This document shows, piece by piece, positions 32,560-43,427 of a stretch of DNA of 64,000 nucleotides. The first letter of the stretch is position 1; the number at the start of each line of letters is the position of its first letter. Origin of the DNA: Proteles cristata cristata (taxonomy: Eukaryota > Chordata > Mammalia > Carnivora > Hyaenidae); the NCBI GenBank assembly GCA_017311185.1, contig JAESUZ010002880.1:1-64000 (forward strand). Direction: 5' to 3'. The position numbers and the translations under genes were made by a program. The notes under the pieces are model-generated. The model saw only the letters and a list, made by a program, of their open reading frames with translations. It did no database searches and was not told the DNA's origin.

Positions 32560-32930
32560 CTATTCATTTGAGAACTATGTTCTGAATGCCTACTTATGTA
32601 CCATATGCTGTGGGTTAAGTGAACAAAACAGACAAAAATTCCTGCTTTCATGGAGCTTTCATTTTGATGGAGCAGATGCAGATAAGTAGATTTTACAGAA
32701 TGTGATGAGTGCCGTGGAGAAGGGGTACAAGGTGACCTAGAGGAGTGGTCAGGAATCGTTTATACTTCACACAGGATTATCAAAGCAGGTGAGGCGGTGA
32801 GCATTTGAAGAGGTAAGGGAGTGACATCTGTGGTTGTCTGGGGAAGAGAGGATAGGACAGCAGATGCAAAGGGCCAGCGGTGAGCACATGCTTGTTAATT
32901 CTGGAGAACAGGGAGGAGATCACATGGGCT
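32560..32930 (+). mobile_element. Ancient mammal-wide repeat, family unassigned
   Basis: 'GAACTATGTTCTGAATGCCT' then TGTACCATATGCTGTGGG, 'ATTCCTGCTTTCATGGAGCT', and later 'GATGCAAAGGGCCAGCGGTG' form one long old repeat. Similar pieces occur at 14480-14595, 26660-26745 and 48170-48310. Confidence 0.55.
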
Positions 32931-32944
32931 CATGTGTTCTTCAG

Positions 32945-33045
32945 AAACCTACCCTAAGGTAGTATTGCAGAGAAGACTGAGGCTCAGGTGAGGTTGAGAA
33001 GCTTGACCAAAAGTCTATGCTCTTAACCATGGCAAGCACCTGGGT
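32945..33045 (-). mobile_element. MIR fragment
   Basis: AGAAGACTGAGGCTCAGGTG followed by CTTGACCAAAAGTC and CTATGCTCTTAACC fits antisense MIR. Confidence 0.5.
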
Positions 33046-33129
33046 CCACCATCCCAGGGATCCCTTTGATGCTGTGGAATCCGCCTGGTTCCGTGGGGGG
33101 TATCTGAGCCTTCTTCAGGAGAGGTTTGA

Positions 33130-33480
33130 AAACGCATAACTGAAGGCTGTTGTCCTACTTCCTGAAAACCTTTCCATGTGTCTCCATCGCCAGCCCCTCC
33201 GCCCTGGTTTGAGGGGCCTTATGTCTCTCCTGGATTGCTCAAAGAACCTTCCATTTGTTCTCCTTGCTTCCACTCCAGTTCCCCACGCAGTGGCCAGGAT
33301 GGTCCTACAGAAATGCAAATCTGATTGTAGCACCATCCCCAACTTAAAACCTTTCAATGGCTTCCCTGATGGATCTGTCCCCCGCCCTCATTTTTGATTG
33401 ATTACTGTTGTAATTAAGCATCTAGAACAGTGTCTAGATGTCCGACAAGAATAAATAAATACATGCTCCATTGATAGACT
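33130..33480 (+). mobile_element. L2 fragment
   Basis: 'CTCCTGGATTGCTCAAAGAA' then TTCTCCTTGCTTCCACTCC, 'CAGAAATGCAAATCTGATTG', 'TTAAAACCTTTCAATGGCTT' and a final AATAAATAAATACATG match the sense L2 3' part. Confidence 0.7.
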
Positions 33481-34439
33481 CTAGTGTCCATGAAGCAAGG
33501 TTCCCTTGTTTTGCTTACCATAATGCCCATTGTATCTAGCCTAATCAGTGACATCTAGAATATACACCACAACAACTTCTTAAAGGAATACATGCAGTTT
33601 GCAAAGTACTAGCCCTTGATGTTTCTCTTTGATCCTGCCTGGGAGAAGCTCCTTACAAATTCATTAATACAAGAGCCCCGCCTACAGTTTTCATTCTGTT
33701 TGACTTGTGAGCTGACCCAGTGGTGTCCCCAACCCAGAGGGTCCTGCTGTGTTTCTTTGCTTGCCTTGGCTCTATGGAATCTCAGAAGCAATTTTTTGGG
33801 CTCATTTCTAAAAATTCTGTGAGTCTATTCAGTATGCAGAACCCAGGTTTTATAATTTTTGCTTTCCTTTCCTCCCTCTGCCCAATTTCCTCAAGAACAT
33901 ATTTTCTTCTTTAGTGTCAAACATATTTTTATACAGTGCTCTAAATTCATTGTGAAATAGTATGGGAAATGAATAAATAAAAACTTGGGTTTCCAGCCAT
34001 GCTAAGAATTGGGTAGGCTAGAGGTGAATGTTGGGTGCTAGGAAGGATCTAAGTCACACTCCAGGTTACCCCACTATGGCTCATGGTCCTGACCCAGGGA
34101 CCCTCTTTGGATGTCCATTCTATTGTCTTCCCAGTTACCCTGCCTTGTCTTTTTTCTCAGTCTCTTTATGGTTTGGGGAACTATCATTAATCCAGCCAAG
34201 TCACAGCTTGTTACAATGCCATTGTTTTGCTAAATATTTTCCTCCCAGGTCTTGGGTCCAGCTCATTCTGACCTATGTCCTCCCCACCACCAACATCTGC
34301 TGGGATCTTGCAGAGAATCAGCCGGCCTTGAAATCTGTGTCTCAGCTTCCCTTATCTCTGCATTAGGATTTCATAATCTGGGTTGGCTGTTTTTGGATGG
34401 TTCCATGTATTCTCCCGAAGCTTCCCAAAACTCCTAGGT
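33481..34439. other. AT-rich sequence, partly unclassified
   Basis: 33600-33930 holds overlapping short open frames with no domain. 33960-34440 is unassigned. No gene. Confidence 0.35.
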
Positions 34440-35266
34440 TCACAGAATATTCTTTCTTTCAATTTAAGGTGCATCTCTTGTAAAAAAGGGTACAGTTGGT
34501 TCTCAATGTTGTTTAGGCTAGTTTGAAAATCTCTGCCTTTTAATTGGAGTACTTAGTCCATTTATGTTTAATGGAATTTTATTTTGGTTGGGTTTAAGTG
34601 TACTATTTTGCTATCAATTTCTCACTGGTCTCATCTTTTTTCTGTTTTTATCCCACCCCCCCTCACTTTTTGAGTGCTTTTTAGTGTTTGATTTTCCTTT
34701 CTTACATTAACTCTTCAGCTATACCTCTTTATGTATTTCAAAAATCATTGCTCTGGGATTGCAGTATGTCTCTTTAAGTTATTACAATCTCTCATGAATT
34801 AAAATTATACCACTCTACATATATTGTTAAAACCTTCTAATAGTAAACTTCCATTCACCCTTTTGTACTTTGTGTTATTGTTGTCACGCATTGTACTTCC
34901 ATCTACGTTATAAATTACATAATATAGTGTTACTAAGTTTGCTTGAAACAATTATCTTTTAAGAAAATGAAGAAATAAGAAAACTGTCTTTTGAATCATT
35001 CACATATTTGTCATTTCTGAGTCTCTTCTATCTTTTGGGTAGATTCAAGCTTCCATCTGGTATTATTTTTCCAACATGAAGAATTTCTATTAACATTTCT
35101 TAGAGTTTTAGTTCTTCTTAGTTCTGCTATTGATGAGTTTTCTCAGATTTTGTTTATCTTAATATGTTTCTATTTTGTCTTCATTGTGAAGGATATCTTT
35201 GTTAGATACAGAATTCCAAAGAGATAAATTTACCCCCTCTGCTGACATCTTAAAGATGTTGTTTCA
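34440..35266 (-). mobile_element. Old L1, antisense, part 1
   Basis: 'CTCTGCCTTTTAATTGGAGT' then ACTTAGTCCATTTATGTTTAATGG, and 'GAAGGATATCTTTGTTAGAT' then ACAGAATTCC are the antisense of L1 ORF2-region sequence familiar from old copies. It is AT-rich and heavily mutated, with no intact ORF. Confidence 0.75.
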
Positions 35267-35335
35267 GGGTGCCTGGGTGGCTCAGTCAGTTAAGCTTCTG
35301 ATTTTGGCTCAGGTCATGATCTCATGGTTCACAGG
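35267..35335 (+). mobile_element. Felid SINE, 5' part only
   Basis: GGGTGCCTGGGTGGCTCAGTC through CATGATCTCATGGTTCACAGG, then it stops. The B-box end, CT part and A-tail are missing. It lies inside the old antisense L1. Confidence 0.88.
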
Positions 35336-36060
35336 TCACTTAGGCTCTTTTCATTTATTCCCACCCACTTTCCCTCTGTGTATCTGTTCGAATAGTTTAT
35401 ATTGTTATTTTTTCAATTTTACTATTTTTTTCTTGCATTGTCCAATTTGCTGATAAAACCATCCAGCAACATTTTCAATTCACCTATTTTATATTTCAGT
35501 TCAAAACTTTCCATTTACTTTATTAAAAACTTGTTTCTGTTTTTCTACTGAAATTTCCCAACTCCTTATTATATCTCTCATTTAAATTCATAAATATATT
35601 TATGTTTTTTATTAATTTCTGCTAATTCCAAAATCTGTCATATTTGTGTCTGTGCCAACTGACTTTTTTTCTCTTAATTATTGGTTGTATTTTCTTATTT
35701 CTTCTTGTGTCTAGTAAATTTTGATTATATGCTGGGTATTATGGATATTACATCAATGGGAGTCTGGATTTTGTTGTCTTCCTTTAAAATTATTGGGTTT
35801 TGTTTTGGTTGTCAGTAAAATTACTGGTGGATCAGTTTCATGCCCTGGGAGGCTTGTTTATAAACTTTGTTATTGTGGGTCTCGTGTGGACTTTGCTTAT
35901 AGGTTCGTTTAGCCCTATTTCTAAGGTGTGGCCTTTCTAGAGATTTAGCTGAATGACTGGAGGATTTTATTAAGGTCTTTCTACCTTGGCTGTTGAGAAT
36001 GTCAACATTCACTAGCACTGTGTGACCTTCAACATCTCTATTCAGCATAGAACTTTCCAG
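35336..36060 (-). mobile_element. Old L1, antisense, part 2
   Basis: 'TTGATTATATGCTGGGTATT' then ATGGATATTACATC, GTCTGGATTTTGTTGTCTTCC and 'TTGGTTGTCAGTAAAATTAC' then GGTGGATCAG continue an antisense old L1. The 63-codon frame at 35721-35912 is a remnant. Confidence 0.65.
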
Positions 36061-36418
36061 TAGTTGTTACTTGCCAGCCTATAGTCGAGCTTTTTCCTGC
36101 ACATGCACAGCTTAGTGTTTGACCAAAGACTTAAAGGGACCTCTATGCAGATTCTTGAGTTTCCTTTTCTATACAGCTCTCCTCTCTAGTACCCTATACC
36201 ACAGCAGCCTGTGCCTCAGTGGCCCCAAACTTTGATAACTGCTTCTTCAACTCAGCAATATTATCATGTTCTTTTGAAGAAAGTATCATCTTCCTTCACT
36301 GTAGATCATAAAGTGCCTTCAGGTGGAAAGCCAGAGAAATCATAGCCCATACCTCATGTCATTTCTTTTTCTCAGAGATTATCATTGGATGCCAACTCTT
36401 GTGCAATATCTGGAAACA
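36061..36418. other. Unclassified AT-rich sequence
   Basis: Possibly more L1, not assignable by eye. No gene. Confidence 0.3.
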
Positions 36419-36577
36419 GTTGCTTCTATATAATCTATATTCTCTCTATATATACACACTATATTCTTTCTATCATCTACCTATGTTTCTAGGTATCTAT
36501 GTATTTATCTATTATCTATGTATCTATGTATCCGTGTATCTATGTATATATCTATCTATCATCTCTCTCATCTATTA
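36419..36577. repeat. Degenerate TATC/TATG microsatellite
   Basis: Imperfect TATC, TATG and ATCT units over about 155 nt. Older and more diverged than the GATA array at 7.4 kb. Confidence 0.85.
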
Positions 36578-37744
36578 ATCACCTAGTTTTATAGTTGTTT
36601 TCAACAATAAGGATAATTTGTTATCAGTTACTCCTCTGTGGTCAGAAGTGGACTTTTGTCACATCCTTTCTTAACTGTAACTAGATGTGGTAAACCACTT
36701 GAAAGCCCATTTTTATTTTTTCAGAAGTGAGTGGTGATTATTCACACTTGCAAATAAATTGGCCAATCCCCTTTTCCTGGTCATACTTAGGTAGAAGATA
36801 AAGGGATGGGATGATATGAGATAAATTCTTAGGGAAGTCTATAGTAGGTACTAGGGAAGATTTCTTGATAGAAGTTGCCAGCAGGAATGGGTTATCAAGG
36901 TTGGCACGGGGTTGGATATTTCTTTCCAAGTGGAGAGACAACCATTAGAGTCATGTTCTTGGTCTATTGCTTCACTCCAAGTCTTCACAAGTGGATAGAA
37001 TGTCTTATCTGATGGATGAATATGAGAGTAGAAATGGCAGTGTTCAGCTCGATCCCACTCTTCAGCCCTTCTCTTGGGGATTTGACTGCCTGGCTTATTC
37101 CTTCTTGGCTTAGTTTATACACTAACATGCAGGAAGAGAGCAGGAGCTCAATACATGTCAGAATTAGAAGTTATTATTATAACCTATTATTTTTACTTTA
37201 TTTTATTTTCACTTCCAGTTGATTCTCTGTTCCAAGGTGCCTCTAGAAAAAAAAACTTGAGCCATCACCTTAGGTCTACTTTTCCTTGTCAGCGTATGTA
37301 ATGAGGAGGTGGTCCCCCTTGTAAGGGAATTCAAATGGAGAAAGGTTGACACAGGTGGAATCCTTGGACCCACTTCGAAATCCCTGAGATTAAATCCAGC
37401 CCATTTTTATGTGGCTCCTGTTTGGAAACACCCAGGGTCATTGGGATTGTTCATTCCAGATGGTACAGAGAATCCAAAATGGCAGACACCATGGCTGCTA
37501 CCCGTTGATGGCACGGATGGCCGCTGAGCAATCTGGGAAGCAAAGAGGGTTGGAAATGTGCTGGGAGGCGAGGGAGGCCAGGCTTAGGTGGCAAATCCAG
37601 CCTCAGAAACATCACTATGTAGATCAATGATCGGGTGCTGGGATTGGAATGCTCTCAGAACTCATCCATCTACACGGAGAGTTCTAATCCCTTTATTTAT
37701 CTCTCCTGCATTTGTAGCATTGTGGCAAAGGACCAAAAGGCAAT
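36578..37744. other. Unique sequence, no gene seen
   Basis: AT-rich. 37180-37210 is a T/A-rich low-complexity run. Short frames are without recognisable domains. Confidence 0.4.
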
Positions 37745-37980
37745 ATAGTGTGAATTGGAGACCAGAGACTCTGGAGCCTGATTATATAGAATAGTGCCTA
37801 CTTTCATGATCTCCTGACTGTACGGCCTTGGGAAAATCTTTTGACCTCTCTGTGCCTGTTTATTCATCTATAAAATAATAGCAACCTACTCATAAGGTTG
37901 GTGCAAAAACTAAATGAGTTCAATGATATGAGATGAAATGAGATAGTATGCGATACTCTAAATATTATTAGTTATGTTAG
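37745..37980 (+). mobile_element. MIR, sense, near full length
   Basis: 'GAGACTCTGGAGCCTGATTA', 'CTGTACGGCCTTGGGAAAAT', 'CTCTCTGTGCCTGTTTATTC' then ATCTATAAAATAATAGCAACC and TCATAAGGTTGGTGC follow MIR order. Confidence 0.8.
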
Positions 37981-38155
37981 GTAACATTTGTGAAACTTTT
38001 TTTTTTTTTTTTTTTTTTTTTGTGAAACATTTCTTATATGCCGGATCTGATTCTAGGAGCTTTGCTCACAAGGACTCATTAACCTTCACACATAGCCTCC
38101 TATGAGATAAGTCGCTATTATTATCTCCATTTTAGAGATAAGGAACCAGTTTACT
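37981..38155 (-). mobile_element. MIR, antisense, split by a poly(T) insertion
   Basis: GTAACATTTGTGAAAC (left of the T run) joins to CATTTCTTATATGCCGGATC and 'GACTCATTAACCTTCACACA', 'TATTATCTCCATTTTAGAGA' on the right. A run of 25 T lies inside it at 37997-38021. Confidence 0.75.
37997..38021 (-). mobile_element. Orphan poly(A) insertion (poly-T on plus strand)
   Basis: 25 consecutive T flanked by direct repeats TTTGTGAAAC at 37987-37996 and 38019-38028 (the last T's overlap the run). This looks like a tail-only retrotransposition product, because simple slippage would not duplicate GTGAAAC. Confidence 0.6.
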
Positions 38156-38350
38156 AGCTGGTGGGGTGGCTGGGACTTCAGGTCTGTCTGTCTGAAGCCC
38201 TTTCTTTGTTCTCTGGACCCTCCTGCCAAACCCAGTGGGTGTGTCCTCAGAGAAAAGGTCGAGAATTAGTATCTAGACTAAATCTTCATTCAGCCGAAAT
38301 GAAAGCAGAGGCCCCACTTGGGGGAAGTGGCTTGGTTTTGTGTTCTGCTG

Positions 38351-38890
38351 TGTGATGGTCAGTCAGGAGACAGAGGAGGGACTCAGGGAAAAACAAAGTT
38401 TATTAAACTCACAGCACCCCGAGATGGGAGGCATGGTGTGTGGAACTGCATGGTAAAACACCAGGGTGGTCTGAAGACACGAGACAGGAAGAGGGGGTGC
38501 ACTCGGACCGAGGCCTTTTACTGGGGCTTCTGCAGGTATGGGGATGTGATCTCTAGCTGCCCAGCACCTGGCCCTGGGATGATTAAGGCAGAAAACTAAT
38601 GCCTCCAGGGCTAAGCAGACCCCAGAGAGGAGGTCGGGCTCTAGGGCTCTAGACTAGTTTGCATATCAAAGGGGTGCTCTAGGCTGGGTCCTTTGCCACC
38701 TCTAAGAATTGGCAAACCCAGGGAGGAGCAGACTCTTGGCAGCCAGAAAGCCTTTTTAAGATGTTAAAACATATACAGAGAATCATTAGTCAATCAACAA
38801 ACCAAACACACAGAAGAAGCTATGTCAGGACCACCTGACACTGACATTGGAGATCGCATTGGGACCAAGATTCCAAGTCTCCTAGCCCAG
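38351..38890 (-). mobile_element. Probable solo endogenous-retrovirus LTR
   Basis: Read on the minus strand: a promoter-like middle, then an AATAAA polyadenylation signal (at about 38400 on plus, TTTATT) followed by a CTTTGTTTTTCCCTGAG-type U5-like part and an end at about 38351 reading CATCACA. The layout (R/U5-like, poly(A) signal near the end) fits a gammaretrovirus/ERV1-type LTR. No gag, pol or env sequence is adjacent, hence 'solo'. The outer boundary is uncertain. The 93-codon plus-strand frame at 38318-38599 overlaps it by chance. Confidence 0.5.
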
Positions 38891-39039
38891 TGCTCCTTAG
38901 GACCCCCCTCGACCCCCCACTGATTACTGATGACTAGGCGAGAGGGTTTCCCAGCAGACTTTCCAGCAGGCAGCAGAAGACAAAGGAAGACAGATCCCTG
39001 CTGGTGTTACTGACTCTACCTTGTCTCAGACACTTGTCT

Positions 39040-39190
39040 GCACAGCACCCGCCTTGCGTTTATGTAGCTTTTCACTCATATCATCTCATTTTGATTCTTC
39101 AACAAGTTTAGGAAATAGGTACAGTAAGTGCTATTGCAATTGCTTCCACTTTAAAGATGCAGAAGGAAAAGCCATGAACTCCAAGCCAGG
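39040..39190 (-). mobile_element. MIR fragment
   Basis: 'TCATATCATCTCATTTTGAT' then TCTTCAACAAG and 'CTTTAAAGATGCAGAAGGAA' are antisense MIR core. Confidence 0.6.
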
Positions 39191-39234
39191 TGTGGTGTTG
39201 AGAGCTTTCGAGGAGTTGACTCAGTCCTCACGAC

Positions 39235-39395
39235 TCAGGACCTAGGTACTGTCGTTTTTCCATTCAAACAGGTAAGCAACCGACTTCAGAGAGTTGGAGC
39301 CATTCACCGAGGTCACACCGCTGGCAAGTGACAGTGACAGAGCTGGGATTGGAGCCTGGGCGGTCTCCAGAGTGTGGGCCACCCCCCAGCCCCAG
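39235..39395 (-). mobile_element. MIR fragment
   Basis: 'AGGTCACACCGCTGGCAAGT' then GACAGTGACAGAGCTGGGATTGG and GGCGGTCTCCAGAG are the antisense tRNA-like part of MIR. It may be the same element as 39040-39190 with an insertion. Confidence 0.7.
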
Positions 39396-40277
39396 CTGCC
39401 CTCTGGGCAGAGTGCCTCCCTCTGTGAACATCCCTCATCATTGCCAGGGCTGGAATTCTGACCCAGAACTTCGGCTTCGAAAGCCTGTTTTCCGCTCTTT
39501 ACTCTGCGGGCTTTCCATGACCAAGTCATGGGAAAGAACCACTCTTGGGTCTATTATTTAATGTACATTGGGGGAAGGCTCGGGAAAAATGTCCGGATCA
39601 CATTTCACATAACACACATTTTTCAAGTAGAACGGAGTTTTCACGAGACAATAAATCCTGAGGGAGGATTCCAACCTTCAGCCCCGGAAGCAAAATAGAA
39701 GAGTGAGTGTCAAGTAAGATTATTAATTCTCCTTTTTCCTGGTCCACCTCTTTCCATAGGCCTCCTAGGTTTGCATGGTGGTTAAAGCATCATGGTTGGC
39801 TTCCCATGCAAATGTACTGTGTCTTATGCAAATGTCTGTGGATTTTTGCCTTATTCATATACTAGTGGTGCCTTTGATGTACGGGCCTGTGTCCCTGGAA
39901 ACATTAGTTGTCCAGGATTCCTCCAGAACCCAAAAGTAACCATCGCTTCCTGCCTCCAATATGTCAGCTCTTTCCTTCCCGTTCCTCACCTAGACTAAGG
40001 GACACATCTCTTCCTTTTGCACACATATACATGAAAAATGAGGAAGATATTCAGGCAAGGATGGGGATGCTGTCACTGACTGAGACCTTTGCACTCGGCC
40101 TTTGTTCCCCCTCGCTGCCTGCCAATTTTCAAGGCCACAGAGCCCTATGTTCTCCACTGCTTCCAATCAGATGCTTTGAAACGTCAAAACACTGTAGTAA
40201 GACTCTCAAGCAGAGTGACAGGGACCCGAGCATCCAAAGACTGTGGCTTCAACACTGCTTTAAAATTGTGAAGTGTT
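39396..40277. other. Unique sequence, no gene seen
   Basis: No repeat recognised. Overlapping open frames at 39908-40297 have no domain. Confidence 0.4.
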
Positions 40278-40497
40278 GGGGCACCTGGGTGGCTTAGTCG
40301 GTTAAGCGTCCGACTTTCACTTAGGTCATGATCTCGCAGTTTGTGGGTTCGAGCCCCACGTCGGGCTCTGTGCTGACTGCCAGCTCAGAGCCTGGAGCCT
40401 ATTTCGGAGTCTGTGTCTGCCTCTCTTTCTGACCCTCCCCTGTTCACGCTCTCTCTCTCTCCTAGAAATAAATAAAAATTAAAAAAAAATGTATAAA
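40278..40497 (+). mobile_element. Felid SINE, full length, young type
   Basis: Head GGGGCACCTGGGTGGCTTAG, ACTTTCACTTAGGTCATG, CTGACTGCCAGCTC, CCTAGAAATAAAT tail. TSD AAAATTGTGAAGTGTT lies at 40262-40277 and 40498-40513. Confidence 0.95.
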
Positions 40498-40834
40498 AAA
40501 ATTGTGAAGTGTTATGCAAATGTGAGAGGTCATTACTGGAGTTATTGCTTGTTATTAGTAAAGAAAATGAGTAGTAACATCATCATGGTTGTCCTACCAA
40601 AGGATTACCGGGTTGGTCTCCAAGTCTGTCTTCCCCCCAGACTAGAAGCCCCGTTCTGAACTCCTCCCCTGTCAAAAGCAAAGGAGAACTCAGCCCACCT
40701 CTGCCCCATCGAGCCTCAGAACAGGGGCGTTCCTGTATTTCAGATGTGTGGTTCAGATCTATGCTCTCCTTTCCTTCTGGCTGAACAGAGCTTTTCGCTG
40801 AGCCCTTGGCCAATTTAATCTCTGTGTGGAAGTG

Positions 40835-41285
40835 TGATGGTGAGTTTCATGGGTCAGCTGGGCTGAGCCGGTCATTCAAGCAAGCGGGAAGTCAGGTGTT
40901 GGTGTAGAGATGTGTTGTAGATGTGAATGTCCACCATCGGTTGACTTGAGGTAAAGGAGATCACCCTCAGGCATGTGAGTGGGCCTCATTCAAGCAGCCG
41001 GAAGGCCTTAAGATCAAAAACCGAGGTTTTCAGAAGAAGAGGAAGGAATTCTTCTCAAGACGGAGGCATAATCTCCTGCCTGAGTCTTCAGGCTGCCGGC
41101 CTGCCCTCCAGATTCCGAACTCCAGCCCTCAGGGTCCACCGCTGATCAGTCTCCAGCCTGCCCTGTGGAGTTTGGATTTACCGGGTGCCCACAGTCTTGT
41201 GAGCCAGCTCCTTAACATAAATCTCTTTATATAAACATTATATTGGTTCTGTGTATCTGGAGCACTCCGCCTGATTCCCAAGGTC
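40835..41285 (+). mobile_element. Old LTR-like repeat, copy 1 of 3
   Basis: It starts near GTGTGATGGTGAGTTTCATGG (plus-sense start of a common mammalian LTR-type family), runs through 'GGTAAAGGAGATCACCCTCA' then GGCATGTGAGTGGGCC, and ends 'TATATTGGTTCTGTGTATCT' then GGAGC. The family name is not certain (MaLR/ERVL-type LTR likely). Confidence 0.6.
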
Positions 41286-41289
41286 ATGG

Positions 41290-42299
41290 AAGACATTGTG
41301 CCCTGAATCTGCTCTAGTCGGTTCAGCCAGCTTGTCCTTCAGATGCTAATTCTTGGGCTTCCTCCCCCCACCAAGTGAAGAGGTGGACCTTTCTTGAGTT
41401 TCTGACCCTCCCTGTGTGGGCAGTCAGTCTTGGGGCTCCACCCTGACCCAGACCTCTCCCACCTTGCCCCTCTGGGGAACTCACTATGGAGAATCCCCCT
41501 GAAGGAGCCTGGGCAAATAGGATTAGGCCACCTGAGCAGATCCTCGTGGATTTCATCACTGCTTTGACTGTTGGAAACCATTGGAAAAGATACATTCGGT
41601 TCCCAGGCCATTCCCACCCAGCCCTCCCCAGTATCAATATCTATCTTTCTAACTTACAAGCGGAAACGTGTGCACATGGTCTCACACGCGCGGATACATT
41701 TGATGAAGAACACGGATCGTCTGAGCCTTGGGCTTGTTTGTTTTCCATTTCCTGGGATCCGGAAGGAAGTGTTATACGCACGCTGATAGGTATTTCACCT
41801 CCAAAGGATCCCAGGCGTGGAGTTTGAAGAGTCACATCTCATTCACCAATTCTTTCTCCGAGTTCAGCGATCAGACAGATAGACATATGGAAGACGCTAA
41901 AGTTAGGTACGGCAGATAGAGAAAGATGTTCGCGCGGCACCCGCGTTCTTCAGCCCTCTCCATGCAGAGCACCATCCTGTTAAAAACGGTCTATTTTTAT
42001 GGAACTCTTTTGCTTCTATTGAGATATAAAATTATTAGTCTGAGGTTGGCTCCTATCATCAGAGCTTCAGATTCTTGGCAGAGCAGCCTACAGTCTGTTC
42101 CAGTCACTCCCTGCCAGGGACAGAGCCCGCACAGGCACAAAAATAGGTCTTCCTGCCGAAACCTGCTGAGGTACCGGGAAAGCGATGTGCGAGGAGAATT
42201 TAATACCCTGGCCTTAAGAAAGTTTCGGTGTCTCTGCAGACAGACTTGCCCTTGGTAGGTGACTGATAATACGAAATTACAGAGTTTCAGCGGGTATCA
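41290..42299. other. Unique sequence, no gene seen
   Basis: Open frames at 41323-41827 and 41926-42258 carry no recognised domain. 42000-42260 is repeat-poor. Confidence 0.35.
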
Positions 42300-42850
42300 G
42301 GGACGTAGCAAAAAGAGACTTGGCAGTTGGTGGCCCTGTTATAGGAGAGTTTTGCATATAAATTACATATGCATATGACATTTTAGCTCCAACTTTACAT
42401 GTGTTTTGGAGGCTGAACGCAGCTTTGTCCCCCGCCTGCCTGTTTGCTTTTCCCATTGCTGCATCAATATTAATCCTGCTGTTTTTAGTTCACTTTGAAG
42501 GAAGGCATGGGTTTTCTTTTTCTTCATGTGAAGCGGCAAGCGGGACATTGTACTTTCTCAGCGCGCCAGCAACGCTCTTTATTTTCATTATTTTTTAATT
42601 GTTTCGCGAGCCCCTTGCGTCCTCCAGTGCGGAAAAATGGGTCCCGTCTTCCTTTCTGGTTCAGTCTTTCCAGGGAGCTGCCCTCCCCGCCGTGCCCTCC
42701 TTCTCAGCCGGCTTCAGCGCAGTAAGGTTTTAGGTAGATGTTTTTCGCGATTAACTTCTATCGTCCATTATTTCTCCCTTCTTGGAAATCTGAGCGGCCT
42801 CCCACGGGGAGGGGGAGATGTGACATAAGAACACGGTGTCCCACCCTTCA
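42300..42850. promoter_or_regulatory. Candidate conserved non-coding element
   Basis: Repeat-free. The left part is AT-rich (TTTGCATATAAATTACATATG and GCATATGACATTTTAGC near 42350-42385). The right part (42525-42830) has CpGs well above background (TTTCGCGAGCCCC, TTTTTCGCGATTAACTTC). A hairpin-like TAAATTACATATGCATATG region gives POU-type motifs. Conservation is inferred. Confidence 0.35.
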
Positions 42851-42884
42851 CTTTACGGAAGGATGAGGCAGGGATCCAGGCAGA

Positions 42885-42960
42885 GTGACTGGCTTGACGT
42901 CCCCAGCGAGTCAGAGGTGGAACTGAGCCCAGAGCCGGGGCATTGAGATTCTTCTCCAAG
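42885..42960 (-). mobile_element. MIR fragment
   Basis: CGAGTCAGAGGTGGAACTGAG and CCAGAGCCGGGG fit antisense MIR. Short and weak. Confidence 0.4.
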
Positions 42961-43053
42961 ATTGTCTTTTGAGACCCCGCAGGGATGGAGGGGCTGGAAG
43001 TTATAGGCTGTGTGTCCGATCTGACGTGCTGTTTTTGTCATTGTCGTTGTTGG

Positions 43054-43140
43054 CTAGTGAGCTCTACGCCCAATGTGGGGCTTGAACTCACCACCCTGAG
43101 ATCAAGGGTCGTGTGCTCTACCCACTGAGCCAGCCAGGAG
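43054..43140 (-). mobile_element. tRNA-Lys-type carnivore SINE head, short
   Basis: Minus-sense head (GCCAGCCAGGAGGCC at the right end) with box-like GGGTGGTGAGTTCAAGCCCC (antisense here) and a GAGCTCAC edge. It differs from the abundant SINE: no CT-rich part, and about 85 bp long. It resembles a second carnivore SINE type with a tRNA-Lys-like head and little tail. Confidence 0.65.
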
Positions 43141-43267
43141 GCCTCACCACCTGTATGTTGTTCAGCCTGAAAGCTAAGCATAGTTTCTGCATTTTTAAAT
43201 GACAGAAAAGGGATGGAAAGAAAAGAATGGAAATTCTACAGAATGCAAATCTCCATGCCCATAAAAA

Positions 43268-43427
43268 ATATCATGCATGGACACAGCCACATCCATTTGT
43301 CTGCAAATTACCTGTGGCAGCTTTTGTGCTCCGAGGACAGAGGATGGTGGTTGTCGCTGGGACGGGAGGGCAGCAGAGCCTAAAATACTTTGCAGAAAAA
43401 GTGTGCTGACCTCTGCTCTGGCACACG
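43268..43427 (-). mobile_element. hAT-type MER element, fragment
   Basis: Antisense: CAGCTTTTGTGCTCCGAGG ... AGCCTAAAATACTTTGCAG then AAAAAGTGTGCTGACCTCTG. These match one end of the non-autonomous hAT family whose other end shows at 53480-53772. Confidence 0.6.
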
